From positions 1 through 64,000 of the forward strand of contig CASFCW010000003.1 of the NCBI GenBank assembly GCA_949293165.1: DNA of 64,000 bases, written 5' to 3'. Position numbers and translations under genes: made by a program. Position 1 is the stretch's first letter. Each line of letters begins with the position of its first letter. The DNA comes from an uncultured bacterium (lineage in GTDB: Bacteria; Bacillota; Clostridia; Oscillospirales; Oscillospiraceae). The notes under the pieces were generated by a model that worked only from the letters and a program-made list of their open reading frames with translations, was not told the DNA's origin and did no database searches. Positions 51,426 to 58,953 of this stretch are shown piece after piece.

Positions 51426-52124
51426 ATGAGAAAAATGCTGCTGGAGCTGTTTGAAAGCACCGGGCAACTGGATATGCGGAGCGTCATCCTCCGAATGCTG
51501 GTGGCCACCGTCATCGCCTTTTTTATCTACCTGTCCTACATGCTGTCCCACCAGGGGAGCATCTACAGCAAGAAATTCAACGTCTCCCTGATGGCGCTGA
51601 CCGTCATCACCACGGCTGTGATGATCGTCATTGGAAATAACATCGCCCTCTCCCTGGGCATGGTGGGCGCTTTGTCCATCGTGCGTTTCCGCACCGCCAT
51701 CAAGGACTCCCGGGACACGGTGTATATTTTCTGGACCATTGTCACCGGTATCTGCTGCGGCGCCGGCGACTTCATGGTGGCCGGCATCGGCTGCGCCTTT
51801 ATCTTCCTGGTGCTGCTGATTTTCGGCCGGATCAAAAACGACAACCGGATGCTGCTGATTGTCCGCGGCTCCCGGGCCAGTGAGGAACGGATTGAGGCCC
51901 TGATCTTCCAGTATTTCACCCGCAAAGCGGTTCTTCGGGTGAAAAACACCACGGAAAGCAGCGTGGAGCTGATTTACGAGCTGAGCAAGCGCACCATGGA
52001 CCGGGCTGCCGGCGCCCCCGCCGGCGCCGCGGGGAAGCGGAAAAGCATCACCGATTCCCTGTATGAAATCGGGGGCATTGAGTATTGCAACATCGTGGCC
52101 CAAAATGACGAAATCAGCAGCTGA
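51426..52124 (+). CDS. DUF4956 membrane protein
   Basis: 232-aa protein with three or four N-terminal membrane helices (about 19-38, 57-75, 100-128) and the DUF4956 signature LGMVGALSIVRFRTAIKD. A soluble C-terminal domain of about 100 residues follows. The family regularly accompanies VTC and CotH proteins; a role as export or anchoring partner for the VTC product is plausible but unproven. CGGGAGGA precedes the ATG; 49 bp after the VTC gene and 27 bp before cotH. Confidence 0.88.
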   Translation: MRKMLLELFESTGQLDMRSVILRMLVATVIAFFIYLSYMLSHQGSIYSKKFNVSLMALTVITTAVMIVIGNNIALSLGMVGALSIVRFRTAIKDSRDTVYIFWTIVTGICCGAGDFMVAGIGCAFIFLVLLIFGRIKNDNRMLLIVRGSRASEERIEALIFQYFTRKAVLRVKNTTESSVELIYELSKRTMDRAAGAPAGAAGKRKSITDSLYEIGGIEYCNIVAQNDEISS

Positions 52125-52151
52125 GCCGCTGCTGTCCGGGAGGTGGCACAA

Positions 52152-53618
52152 ATGAAATATCGTCTCCTCATCGCGGCGGCGGTGGTCGCTGTGCTCACCG
52201 TCTCCTTCTCCGCCGCCCAGCTGGACCAGGAAAGCCCGGAGCGGCGCGTCCACCAGCACCTCACCTCCAGGCAGCCGGACGAGGGCTGCGGCTGCGACGG
52301 CAGCCAGCTTTGCACCCATCTGCCCCTGGTCATCATCGACACGGCGGGAACGGACATCCCCGGCCGGCCCATTGTGGACGCCGACGGCCACGAAATTGGG
52401 TTTACCACCACCGTCCAGGGGGAGGAGATGCTGTCAGCCAAAATCTCCGTCATCAGCGACGAGGACAGCAACCATCACCCCTCGGACCAGCCGGACCTGG
52501 AAAGCGACATGCTCATCCGCATCCGGGGCAACTCCTCCCGGTTCTTTGACAAAAAAAGCTATCTCATCCGGCTGACGGACGATTCCGGGGATTACCACAA
52601 TGAAGAGATGATGGGCATGGCCCCCCATTACGAGTGGGCCCTCCACGGCCCCTATCTGGACAAATCCCTCATCCGCAACTATATGTGGTACAACATCACC
52701 GGGGAATTTATGGACTATGCCCCCAACGTGCGCTTTTGCGAGGTGATCCTCAACGGGGAGTACCAGGGCCTGTATGTGATGACGGAGACCCTCACCAACG
52801 GCGAGGACTGCCGCATCAACGTCTCTGAGCCGGTGGAGGGCAGCAGCCAGACCGGATACCTGCTCCGCCTGGACCGGGGCAGCGGCACCCCCATCAAGAA
52901 CATCCAGACCTTCACCAACTACTCCTACCGCAACATGCAGAAGTACAACATCCAGTACCCCCGTTCCGGCGACCTGACGCCGGAGCTGGCTGACGCCATC
53001 GCCCAGGACTTTTCCGACTTTGAAAAAAGCCTGTACTCCTACGACTACGACACCGACGATTACGGCTACTACTACGACATTGACGTCCAGTCCTTCATAG
53101 ACTACTTCCTAATTAATGAATTTACCACCAACTACGACGCCGGGTGGCTGTCCACCAACCTGTATAAGGACATCGGCGGAAAATACAAAATGGTGATCTG
53201 GGACTTCAACTCCGCCTGCGACAACTACACCCAGACCACCCTGGAACCCCACCATTTTGAGACCCAGCTCACCGTTTTGTACTACATGCTCACCAAGGAC
53301 GAGTATTTTGTGGAGCGGATGATTGACCGGTACCGGGCGCTGCGGGAGGGCGTGCTCAGCGAGGCATATCTCGACCAATACATTGACGACGTGCTGGCCT
53401 ACCTGGGGGACGCGGTGGAGCGCAACTTCTCCGTCTGGGGATACACCTTTACCGAGTACCTGCCCCTCTCCCCGGATACCCGAAACCCCGCCGACCACGA
53501 AGAAGCCATAGAGCAGACGCGGGATTTCATTCACCAGCGCGGGGACTGGATGGACGAACACATTGACATCCTGCTGCAATACTGCCACGAGTCCAAGGTC
53601 AAGAAATTCAACCACTAA
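52152..53618 (+). CDS. Exported CotH-family kinase
   Basis: 488-aa CotH kinase family protein. The family founder phosphorylates spore coat proteins with an atypical kinase fold. A signal peptide/anchor covers residues 1-24, so it should work outside the membrane. Family motifs: IRGNSSRFFDKKSY (nucleotide-binding Arg and Lys), EVILNGEYQGLYVMTE, then MVIWDFNSACDNY with the catalytic/metal Asp and Asn. A Cys-rich patch (GCGCDGSQLC) sits near residue 43. ATG at 52152 with GGGAGGTGG upstream. Being in a surface-polymer operon rather than a spore locus, its substrate is more likely a surface protein or polymer carrier. Confidence 0.9.
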   Translation: MKYRLLIAAAVVAVLTVSFSAAQLDQESPERRVHQHLTSRQPDEGCGCDGSQLCTHLPLVIIDTAGTDIPGRPIVDADGHEIGFTTTVQGEEMLSAKISVISDEDSNHHPSDQPDLESDMLIRIRGNSSRFFDKKSYLIRLTDDSGDYHNEEMMGMAPHYEWALHGPYLDKSLIRNYMWYNITGEFMDYAPNVRFCEVILNGEYQGLYVMTETLTNGEDCRINVSEPVEGSSQTGYLLRLDRGSGTPIKNIQTFTNYSYRNMQKYNIQYPRSGDLTPELADAIAQDFSDFEKSLYSYDYDTDDYGYYYDIDVQSFIDYFLINEFTTNYDAGWLSTNLYKDIGGKYKMVIWDFNSACDNYTQTTLEPHHFETQLTVLYYMLTKDEYFVERMIDRYRALREGVLSEAYLDQYIDDVLAYLGDAVERNFSVWGYTFTEYLPLSPDTRNPADHEEAIEQTRDFIHQRGDWMDEHIDILLQYCHESKVKKFNH

Positions 53619-53639
53619 TCGGGAAAGGGGGCGGACGCC

Positions 53640-55889
53640 ATCAAAAAATTCATCATCGCCGCCTGCGCCGTAGTGGTCCTCTTTTTCGCCTGGAATGAGG
53701 CCTATTACCGCTTCGGCATCTATGTGGACCTCCACCCCGACCAGCCGGTTACCACCTTCATGACCACCGATTCCCACACCATCTACATGGAACGGGACGG
53801 GTCCGCCGTCCCCTTTGAAATCCGGGGCGTCAACCTGGGCGTGGGCCTGCCCGGGGAATGGGCCACCGACTACGCCATCGACTACGACACCTATCTGCGG
53901 TGGTTTGCCATGATCCAGGAGCTGGGGGCCAACACCATCCGGGTGTACACCATCCTCCATGACGACTTCTACAACGCCTTTTACGACTACAACACCCAGC
54001 TGGAGGAGTCGGGCCAGGAGCCGCTGTGGCTGATCCACGGGGTATGGGTCAACGACTACGTCCAAAATTCCCACCGGGACGCCTATGACGACGATTTCCG
54101 CCAGACGCTGATTGACGACTGCCGCACGGTGGTGGACATCCTCCACGGGAAGAAAAACCTGTCCCTGGGCAAGGGGCTGGGCTCCGGCAGCTACCGGAAG
54201 GATGTCTCCCCGTGGGTAATCGGGTACATCCTGGGCGTGGAGTGGGAGGACGTGACCGTGGCGTACACGGATCACAAATACCCTGACCGGAACCAGTACC
54301 AAGGCACCTATCTGTACACCACCGCCGACGCCTCCCCCTTCGAGGCCATGCTCTGCGAGGTGGGGGACCAGATCATCGCCTACGAAGGCGAGCGCTATAA
54401 GCAGCAGCGGCTGGTAGCCTTCTCCAACTGGCCCACCACCGACCCCTTTGACTATCCGGAGGACATCGCCCGCTTCTTCATGAAATGCGCCAAGGTGGAT
54501 GTGGAGCATATCAAGGCCACGCCGGCCTTCCAGTCGGGGCACTTTGCCTCCTACCACGTCTACCCCTATTACCCGGACTACCTGAACTACACCTACCTGG
54601 CCACCGACATCAACGACCCCCTGTCCCAGGACCGGAATTCCTATTCCGTGTACGACCTGACCGAGATGGAAAATCCCATCCTGGACTATCTGCCCGGCGG
54701 GGAGGCTGCCGACTATCTGGACAGCACCGGCCAGGTGAACACCTACTACACCTATTTGAAGGCGCTGACCAACTACCACACCATCCCCGTGGTCATCTCC
54801 GAATACGGCGTCTCCACTGGCCGGGGCATGGCCCAGCGGGATTTCAACACCAACCGCAACCAGGGCCATATGTCCGAGCGGGAGCAGGGCCAGGCGCTGA
54901 TCCGCACCTACCAGGACATTATGGACGCCGGCTGCGCCGGCAGCTGCGTGTTCACCTGGCAGGACGAGTGGTTCAAGCGCACCTGGAACACCATGCACGC
55001 CGTGGACCTGCTCAACACCCCCTACTGGAGCGATTACCAGACCAATGAGCAGTATTTCGGCCTGCTCGCCTTCGACCCCGGCGAGGAGGAGAGCGTCTGT
55101 TACGTGGACGGCGACATCTCCGAGTGGGAGGAGGCGGATCTGGTGTCGGAGCACGACGGCATGTCCATCTCCATGAAATACGATGAAAAATTCCTGTATT
55201 TCCTCATCGAAAAGGAGGGCTACTCCCCCCAGGAGGACGTGCTGTACATCCCGGTGGACACCACCCCAAAAACAGGGAGCACCTACTGCCAGAACCACAA
55301 CCTCTCCTTCCAGCGGGCCAGCGATTTTCTCATCGTCATCAACGGCGCGGACAACAGCCGTGTGCTGGTGCAGGAGCGGTACGAGGTGCTGCGGGCCATG
55401 TTCCTCCACGAGACGGAGGACAGGGACGCCTTCCTGGACGTCCCCGACCGGGACACCCCCGTGTTCAAGCCCATTGAGCTGATGCTCCAAACCGCCACCC
55501 CCCTGCTCACCGGCGACTGGCAGGCCTCCGCCGAAACCTATGAGACGGGCCGGCTGACCTACGGCAACGCCAATCCGGACAGCCCGGCCTTCAACTCCCT
55601 GGCCGATTTCATCATCTCCGGGGACTATGTGGAGCTCCGCCTGCCCTGGCAGCTGCTGAATTTCGCCAATCCCTCAGAAATGATGATCCACGACGATTAT
55701 TACGAGCATTACGGCGTGGAGTACATCTCCATCGACCAGATGTATGTGGGTATTACCGACAGCCGTCACCGGGATTTCCGCGTTCCCATGGAGCCTTTTG
55801 GCCTGGAGGGGTGGGGCAAAAAGGTGGCCTATCACGAGCGGCTGAAAGAATCCTACTACATCCTGCAAGCCTACTGGGCCGGCGTATAA
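53640..55889 (+). CDS. Membrane-anchored glycoside hydrolase-like protein, apparent ATC start
   Basis: 749 aa if started at the ATC at 53640, giving MKKFIIAACAVVVLFFAW, a perfect signal anchor preceded by AAGGGGGCGG. No ATG, GTG or TTG lies between the previous in-frame stop (53616) and a GTG at 53673, which would cut the helix in half. A TIM-barrel-like region (about 50-480) begins FEIRGVNLGVG; clan-A-type candidate catalytic residues are Glu201 (YILGVEWED) and Glu388 (VVISEYG). A C-terminal beta-rich, DOMON/CBM9-like module (about 490-749, VDGDISEWEEADL) follows. It would trim or remodel the polymer outside the cell. The family is not firmly assigned. Confidence 0.82.
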   Translation: MKKFIIAACAVVVLFFAWNEAYYRFGIYVDLHPDQPVTTFMTTDSHTIYMERDGSAVPFEIRGVNLGVGLPGEWATDYAIDYDTYLRWFAMIQELGANTIRVYTILHDDFYNAFYDYNTQLEESGQEPLWLIHGVWVNDYVQNSHRDAYDDDFRQTLIDDCRTVVDILHGKKNLSLGKGLGSGSYRKDVSPWVIGYILGVEWEDVTVAYTDHKYPDRNQYQGTYLYTTADASPFEAMLCEVGDQIIAYEGERYKQQRLVAFSNWPTTDPFDYPEDIARFFMKCAKVDVEHIKATPAFQSGHFASYHVYPYYPDYLNYTYLATDINDPLSQDRNSYSVYDLTEMENPILDYLPGGEAADYLDSTGQVNTYYTYLKALTNYHTIPVVISEYGVSTGRGMAQRDFNTNRNQGHMSEREQGQALIRTYQDIMDAGCAGSCVFTWQDEWFKRTWNTMHAVDLLNTPYWSDYQTNEQYFGLLAFDPGEEESVCYVDGDISEWEEADLVSEHDGMSISMKYDEKFLYFLIEKEGYSPQEDVLYIPVDTTPKTGSTYCQNHNLSFQRASDFLIVINGADNSRVLVQERYEVLRAMFLHETEDRDAFLDVPDRDTPVFKPIELMLQTATPLLTGDWQASAETYETGRLTYGNANPDSPAFNSLADFIISGDYVELRLPWQLLNFANPSEMMIHDDYYEHYGVEYISIDQMYVGITDSRHRDFRVPMEPFGLEGWGKKVAYHERLKESYYILQAYWAGV

Positions 55890-55916
55890 CCGGCGCGTCA
55901 CAAGGAGAGATGCCCC

Positions 55917-57017
55917 ATGCGGATTGAACTGATGATTTATATTTACGGCGCGGTGTGCGCCAGCATGATCCTGTTCAATCTGGTTTACAACCTGCTGCTG
56001 ACCAGGAGCCAGCCCCGCATGGAGCGGCGCTGCCGCCGGATCAAGGCCAGCGTGGAAGCTCAGCTTCAGGAATGCCGGGAGACGGGGCGTATCGACCCGG
56101 CCCGGCTCACCCTAATGCGCCGCCGGCTGCGCCGGGTCAATAACCTCATCGCCTTTCACCGTGTCCTGGAGGAAATCTTCGAAGCCCGGCCGGAGGAGCG
56201 CGCCGACTATCTCCACCAGATTCAGGGCGTGATGCTGTATCTGGCGCTGGTGTACCGGAAGCGGGACGACATGCAGGCGGCCTACTTCGCCTACTTCCTT
56301 TCCCGGAACATGAGCCTGCGTCAGATGCCCATTGACTCCCTCCAGGACATTATGCTGGATTACATCGGGAAGCGCAACCTCTACTGCCGGGTCAACGCCC
56401 TAACCGCCCTGTACGATTTCGGCACCGCGGAGCGGGTGGCCCAGGCCCTCCGCATTCAGGACGACGGCGCCGTCTTTCTCCATGAAAAAATCCTGACCGA
56501 GGGGCTGCTCTCCTACCGCGGGGATCATGACGCGCTGATCCGCATTCTGTGGAGCCGCCTTTACACCTACTCCGTCCACACCAGGCTGGCCATTTTGAAC
56601 TACATCCGCTTCCGCTCCGGCGGCTTTTGCCGGGAGATGTTCTCCATCTTGCAGGACGGCAGGGAGGACAAGGAGCTTCGCCTTTCCGCCATCCGCTATT
56701 TCGGCAAGTATGTCTATCCCCCCGCGCTGAATCCCCTGCTGACCTTTCTGGCCGACCCCTCCCCCGAGAATTGGGAGTACGCCACCGTGGCCGCCTCCTC
56801 CCTGGCCAATTACTCCGGGGACCGCGTCATATCCGCCCTGACGGAGGCCCTGCACAGCGGCAGCTGGTATGTCCGCTCCGCCGCCTCCCAAAGTCTGGAG
56901 CGCCACCACGTGGATTACAGCGACCTGATCGACGTGGTGGCCGGGCAGGACCGCTACGCCAGGGAGATGATTACCTACCGTCTGGAATCCCGAAAGCTGC
57001 GGAAACAGGAGGTGTAA
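55917..57017 (+). CDS. Membrane-anchored HEAT-repeat protein
   Basis: 366-aa protein with one N-terminal membrane helix (about 7-27), an Arg-rich helical stretch, and a C-terminal half of helical HEAT/armadillo-like repeats (about 150-355; RVNALTALYDFG, ELRLSAIRYFGKYVYPPAL, TVAASSLANYSGDRVISALTEAL, YVRSAASQSLERH). Such repeats make protein-binding scaffolds, so it probably organises the synthase complex at the inner face of the membrane. It sits 27 bp after the hydrolase gene and 6 bp before the GT2 gene, with AAGGAGAG upstream. Confidence 0.85.
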   Translation: MRIELMIYIYGAVCASMILFNLVYNLLLTRSQPRMERRCRRIKASVEAQLQECRETGRIDPARLTLMRRRLRRVNNLIAFHRVLEEIFEARPEERADYLHQIQGVMLYLALVYRKRDDMQAAYFAYFLSRNMSLRQMPIDSLQDIMLDYIGKRNLYCRVNALTALYDFGTAERVAQALRIQDDGAVFLHEKILTEGLLSYRGDHDALIRILWSRLYTYSVHTRLAILNYIRFRSGGFCREMFSILQDGREDKELRLSAIRYFGKYVYPPALNPLLTFLADPSPENWEYATVAASSLANYSGDRVISALTEALHSGSWYVRSAASQSLERHHVDYSDLIDVVAGQDRYAREMITYRLESRKLRKQEV

Positions 57018-57023
57018 CCCGCC

Positions 57024-58427
57024 ATGATGGATGCATTCAAACTGTTTTTTGACTACGTGGGGGCATTTTTTATCCTGTATATGATCGGGTACGCCAGCTT
57101 CCTGTTCTTGTCGGTGACGGTTGGCTCCTCTGTGCTCTACCAGCTGAAGCAGCGCAACAAGATGAAAAACGAGCTGCAAAGCGAATATTATGTCCCGGTT
57201 TCCATCCTGGTGCCCGCCTACAACGAGGCGGTGACCATTGAGTCCAGCATCCGGTCCCTCCTGGCCCTGGAATACAAGCTGTATGAGATCATTGTGGTGG
57301 ACGACGGTTCCCAGGACGACACCTCCCGGATCGTCTGCGAGGCCTTCCGGATGCAGCAGATCAGCCGCCCCATCCAGCGCAAAATCCCATGCCAGCCGGA
57401 GGAATTTGTCTGTGAAAGCCACGAGTGGGGCGTCCCCATCACCTTGATCCGCAAGAAAAACGGCGGCAAGGCGGACGCCCTGAATATGGGCATTAACGCG
57501 TGCAGGTATCCCTACTTTATCTGCATGGACGCCGACTCCGTGTTACAGTACGATTCCCTGGAAAAAATTGTCCGCCCCGTATTGGAGGAGGGCAACATCG
57601 TGGCTGTGGGGGGCGCCGTCCGCCCCTGCAACGGGGCGGAGATCCAAAACGGGCGTGTGATCTCCTACCACATGCCGGACCGCATAATCCCCTGTATGCA
57701 GGTGCTGGAGTACGACCGTTCCTTCCTGGCGGCCCGAATCCTGTTTGACAAGTTCAACGGCAGCGTCATTATCTCCGGCGCCTTCGGCCTGTTTAAGAAA
57801 AGCACCGTCATCGACGCGGGAGGCTATGACCCCACCACCATGGGGGAGGATATGGAGCTGGTCATCAAGCTGCATGTGTTCTGCCAGGAGCACAGCATCC
57901 CGTACCGTATGCGCTACGCCACCGACGCCATCTGCTGGACGCAGGTGCCGGAACGTCTGAAGGATCTGCGCCGCCAGAGGCGGCGGTGGCACATCGGCCT
58001 GTTCCAAAGCATGTTCCGCCACAGGAAGGTGTTCCTCAACTCCAAATACGGGCTTGTGGGCATCGTCTCCTACCTGTATTTCCTGCTCTATGAACTGCTC
58101 TCCCCCTACATTGAGCTGTTCGGACTGTTTACCGTCTTCCTGGCCTTTGCGGTGGATCTGATTAACGTCCCGTTCATGCTTCTGTTTTTCGCCATCTACG
58201 TGGTCTATTCCGCCATATTGTCCCTGACCGCCTTCTTTGCCCGCATCCACACCATCGACTTGAAGCTGACGGTGACCGACGTTCTGAAGGCGGTGGGCCT
58301 GTGCGTGGCGGAAATATCCTGCCTGCGCTTTATCCTGGCCTGGACCCGGGCCACCGCCCTGATCGGGTATCAAAAGAAAAAACACAGCTGGGGCACCATC
58401 CAGCGGCAAGCAATCAAATTTAAGTGA
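57024..58427 (+). CDS. Processive-type GT2 polysaccharide synthase
   Basis: 467-aa membrane GT2. N-terminal helices lie at about 8-38. The catalytic domain has PAYNEAVTI, VVDDGSQDD (Asp93-Asp94), MDADS (169-172), TTMGEDMEL (Asp276 area) and QRRRW (Gln318-Trp322, the QxxRW motif of processive synthases). At least three C-terminal helices follow (about 340-440). No PilZ domain is present, so c-di-GMP control is likely at the riboswitch and not allosteric within this subunit. Nucleotide sugar and linkage are unknown; poly-GlcNAc- or cellulose-like products are the closest analogies. AGGAGGTG precedes the ATG. Confidence 0.9.
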   Translation: MMDAFKLFFDYVGAFFILYMIGYASFLFLSVTVGSSVLYQLKQRNKMKNELQSEYYVPVSILVPAYNEAVTIESSIRSLLALEYKLYEIIVVDDGSQDDTSRIVCEAFRMQQISRPIQRKIPCQPEEFVCESHEWGVPITLIRKKNGGKADALNMGINACRYPYFICMDADSVLQYDSLEKIVRPVLEEGNIVAVGGAVRPCNGAEIQNGRVISYHMPDRIIPCMQVLEYDRSFLAARILFDKFNGSVIISGAFGLFKKSTVIDAGGYDPTTMGEDMELVIKLHVFCQEHSIPYRMRYATDAICWTQVPERLKDLRRQRRRWHIGLFQSMFRHRKVFLNSKYGLVGIVSYLYFLLYELLSPYIELFGLFTVFLAFAVDLINVPFMLLFFAIYVVYSAILSLTAFFARIHTIDLKLTVTDVLKAVGLCVAEISCLRFILAWTRATALIGYQKKKHSWGTIQRQAIKFK

Positions 58428-58443
58428 GATGGAGGGTTTTGTT

Positions 58444-58953
58444 ATGACGTTGGATCATCTGAAGAAAGGGTTCTGGGGCTACCAGAAATCCAGTGTATAC
58501 GAGTACGTCACCGCTCTGGAAGGAGACTTTTCCCAAAAGCTGATGGAGCAGGAGGCCAAGGCCCGGGACAGCGAGACGCAGTACCAGGAACGGGTGCGCC
58601 AGCTGGAGGAGGAGCTGACCACGCTGCGCCAGCAGTACGAGGCCCAGCAGGCCGAGCAGCGGATGATCTCCTCTACCCTCATTGAGGCGAAGAAGTACGC
58701 CGAAACCCTGAAGCAGGAGGCAGACGCCGCCGCCCAGGCGGAGCGGCAGGCCTGGGAGAGGGAGCTGGAGCAGATGCACAAGGCTCTCAACCAGTACCGT
58801 CTCCAGGTCCGCACCCTGCGGGAGCAGTTCTCCACCATGCTCCAGGCCCTGGATGACCAGGTGGAGGACTTCGACCAGCAGGCCCAGGCCACCGCGTCCG
58901 ACTGCCCCGGCCGGAACATGAATCTGTTCCACCGGAAGCAGGAGGAAGCATGA
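58444..58953 (+). CDS. DivIVA-like coiled-coil protein
   Basis: 169-aa cytoplasmic protein. The N-terminus LKKGFWGYQKSSVYEYV resembles the DivIVA/GpsB membrane-binding motif (FxGYxxxxV), followed by a long coiled coil (about 30-150) rich in Gln, Glu and Ala. DivIVA proteins sense membrane curvature and place partners at poles or septa. In this operon it may position the synthase. ATG at 58444 follows GGAGGG by 8 nt; another ATG 15 bp earlier overlaps that site. Its stop overlaps the next start (ATGA). Confidence 0.75.
   Translation: MTLDHLKKGFWGYQKSSVYEYVTALEGDFSQKLMEQEAKARDSETQYQERVRQLEEELTTLRQQYEAQQAEQRMISSTLIEAKKYAETLKQEADAAAQAERQAWERELEQMHKALNQYRLQVRTLREQFSTMLQALDDQVEDFDQQAQATASDCPGRNMNLFHRKQEEA

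Noticed and set aside
53673..55889. GTG at 53673 as the hydrolase start
   Set aside because: It would remove the positively charged end and half of the hydrophobic anchor and has no ribosome binding site. The ATC 33 bp earlier fits better.
57024..58427. PilZ domain on the operon GT2, as in cellulose and poly-GlcNAc synthases controlled by c-di-GMP
   Set aside because: The C-terminus ends shortly after the last membrane helix and no RxxxR or D/NxSxxG motifs are present.
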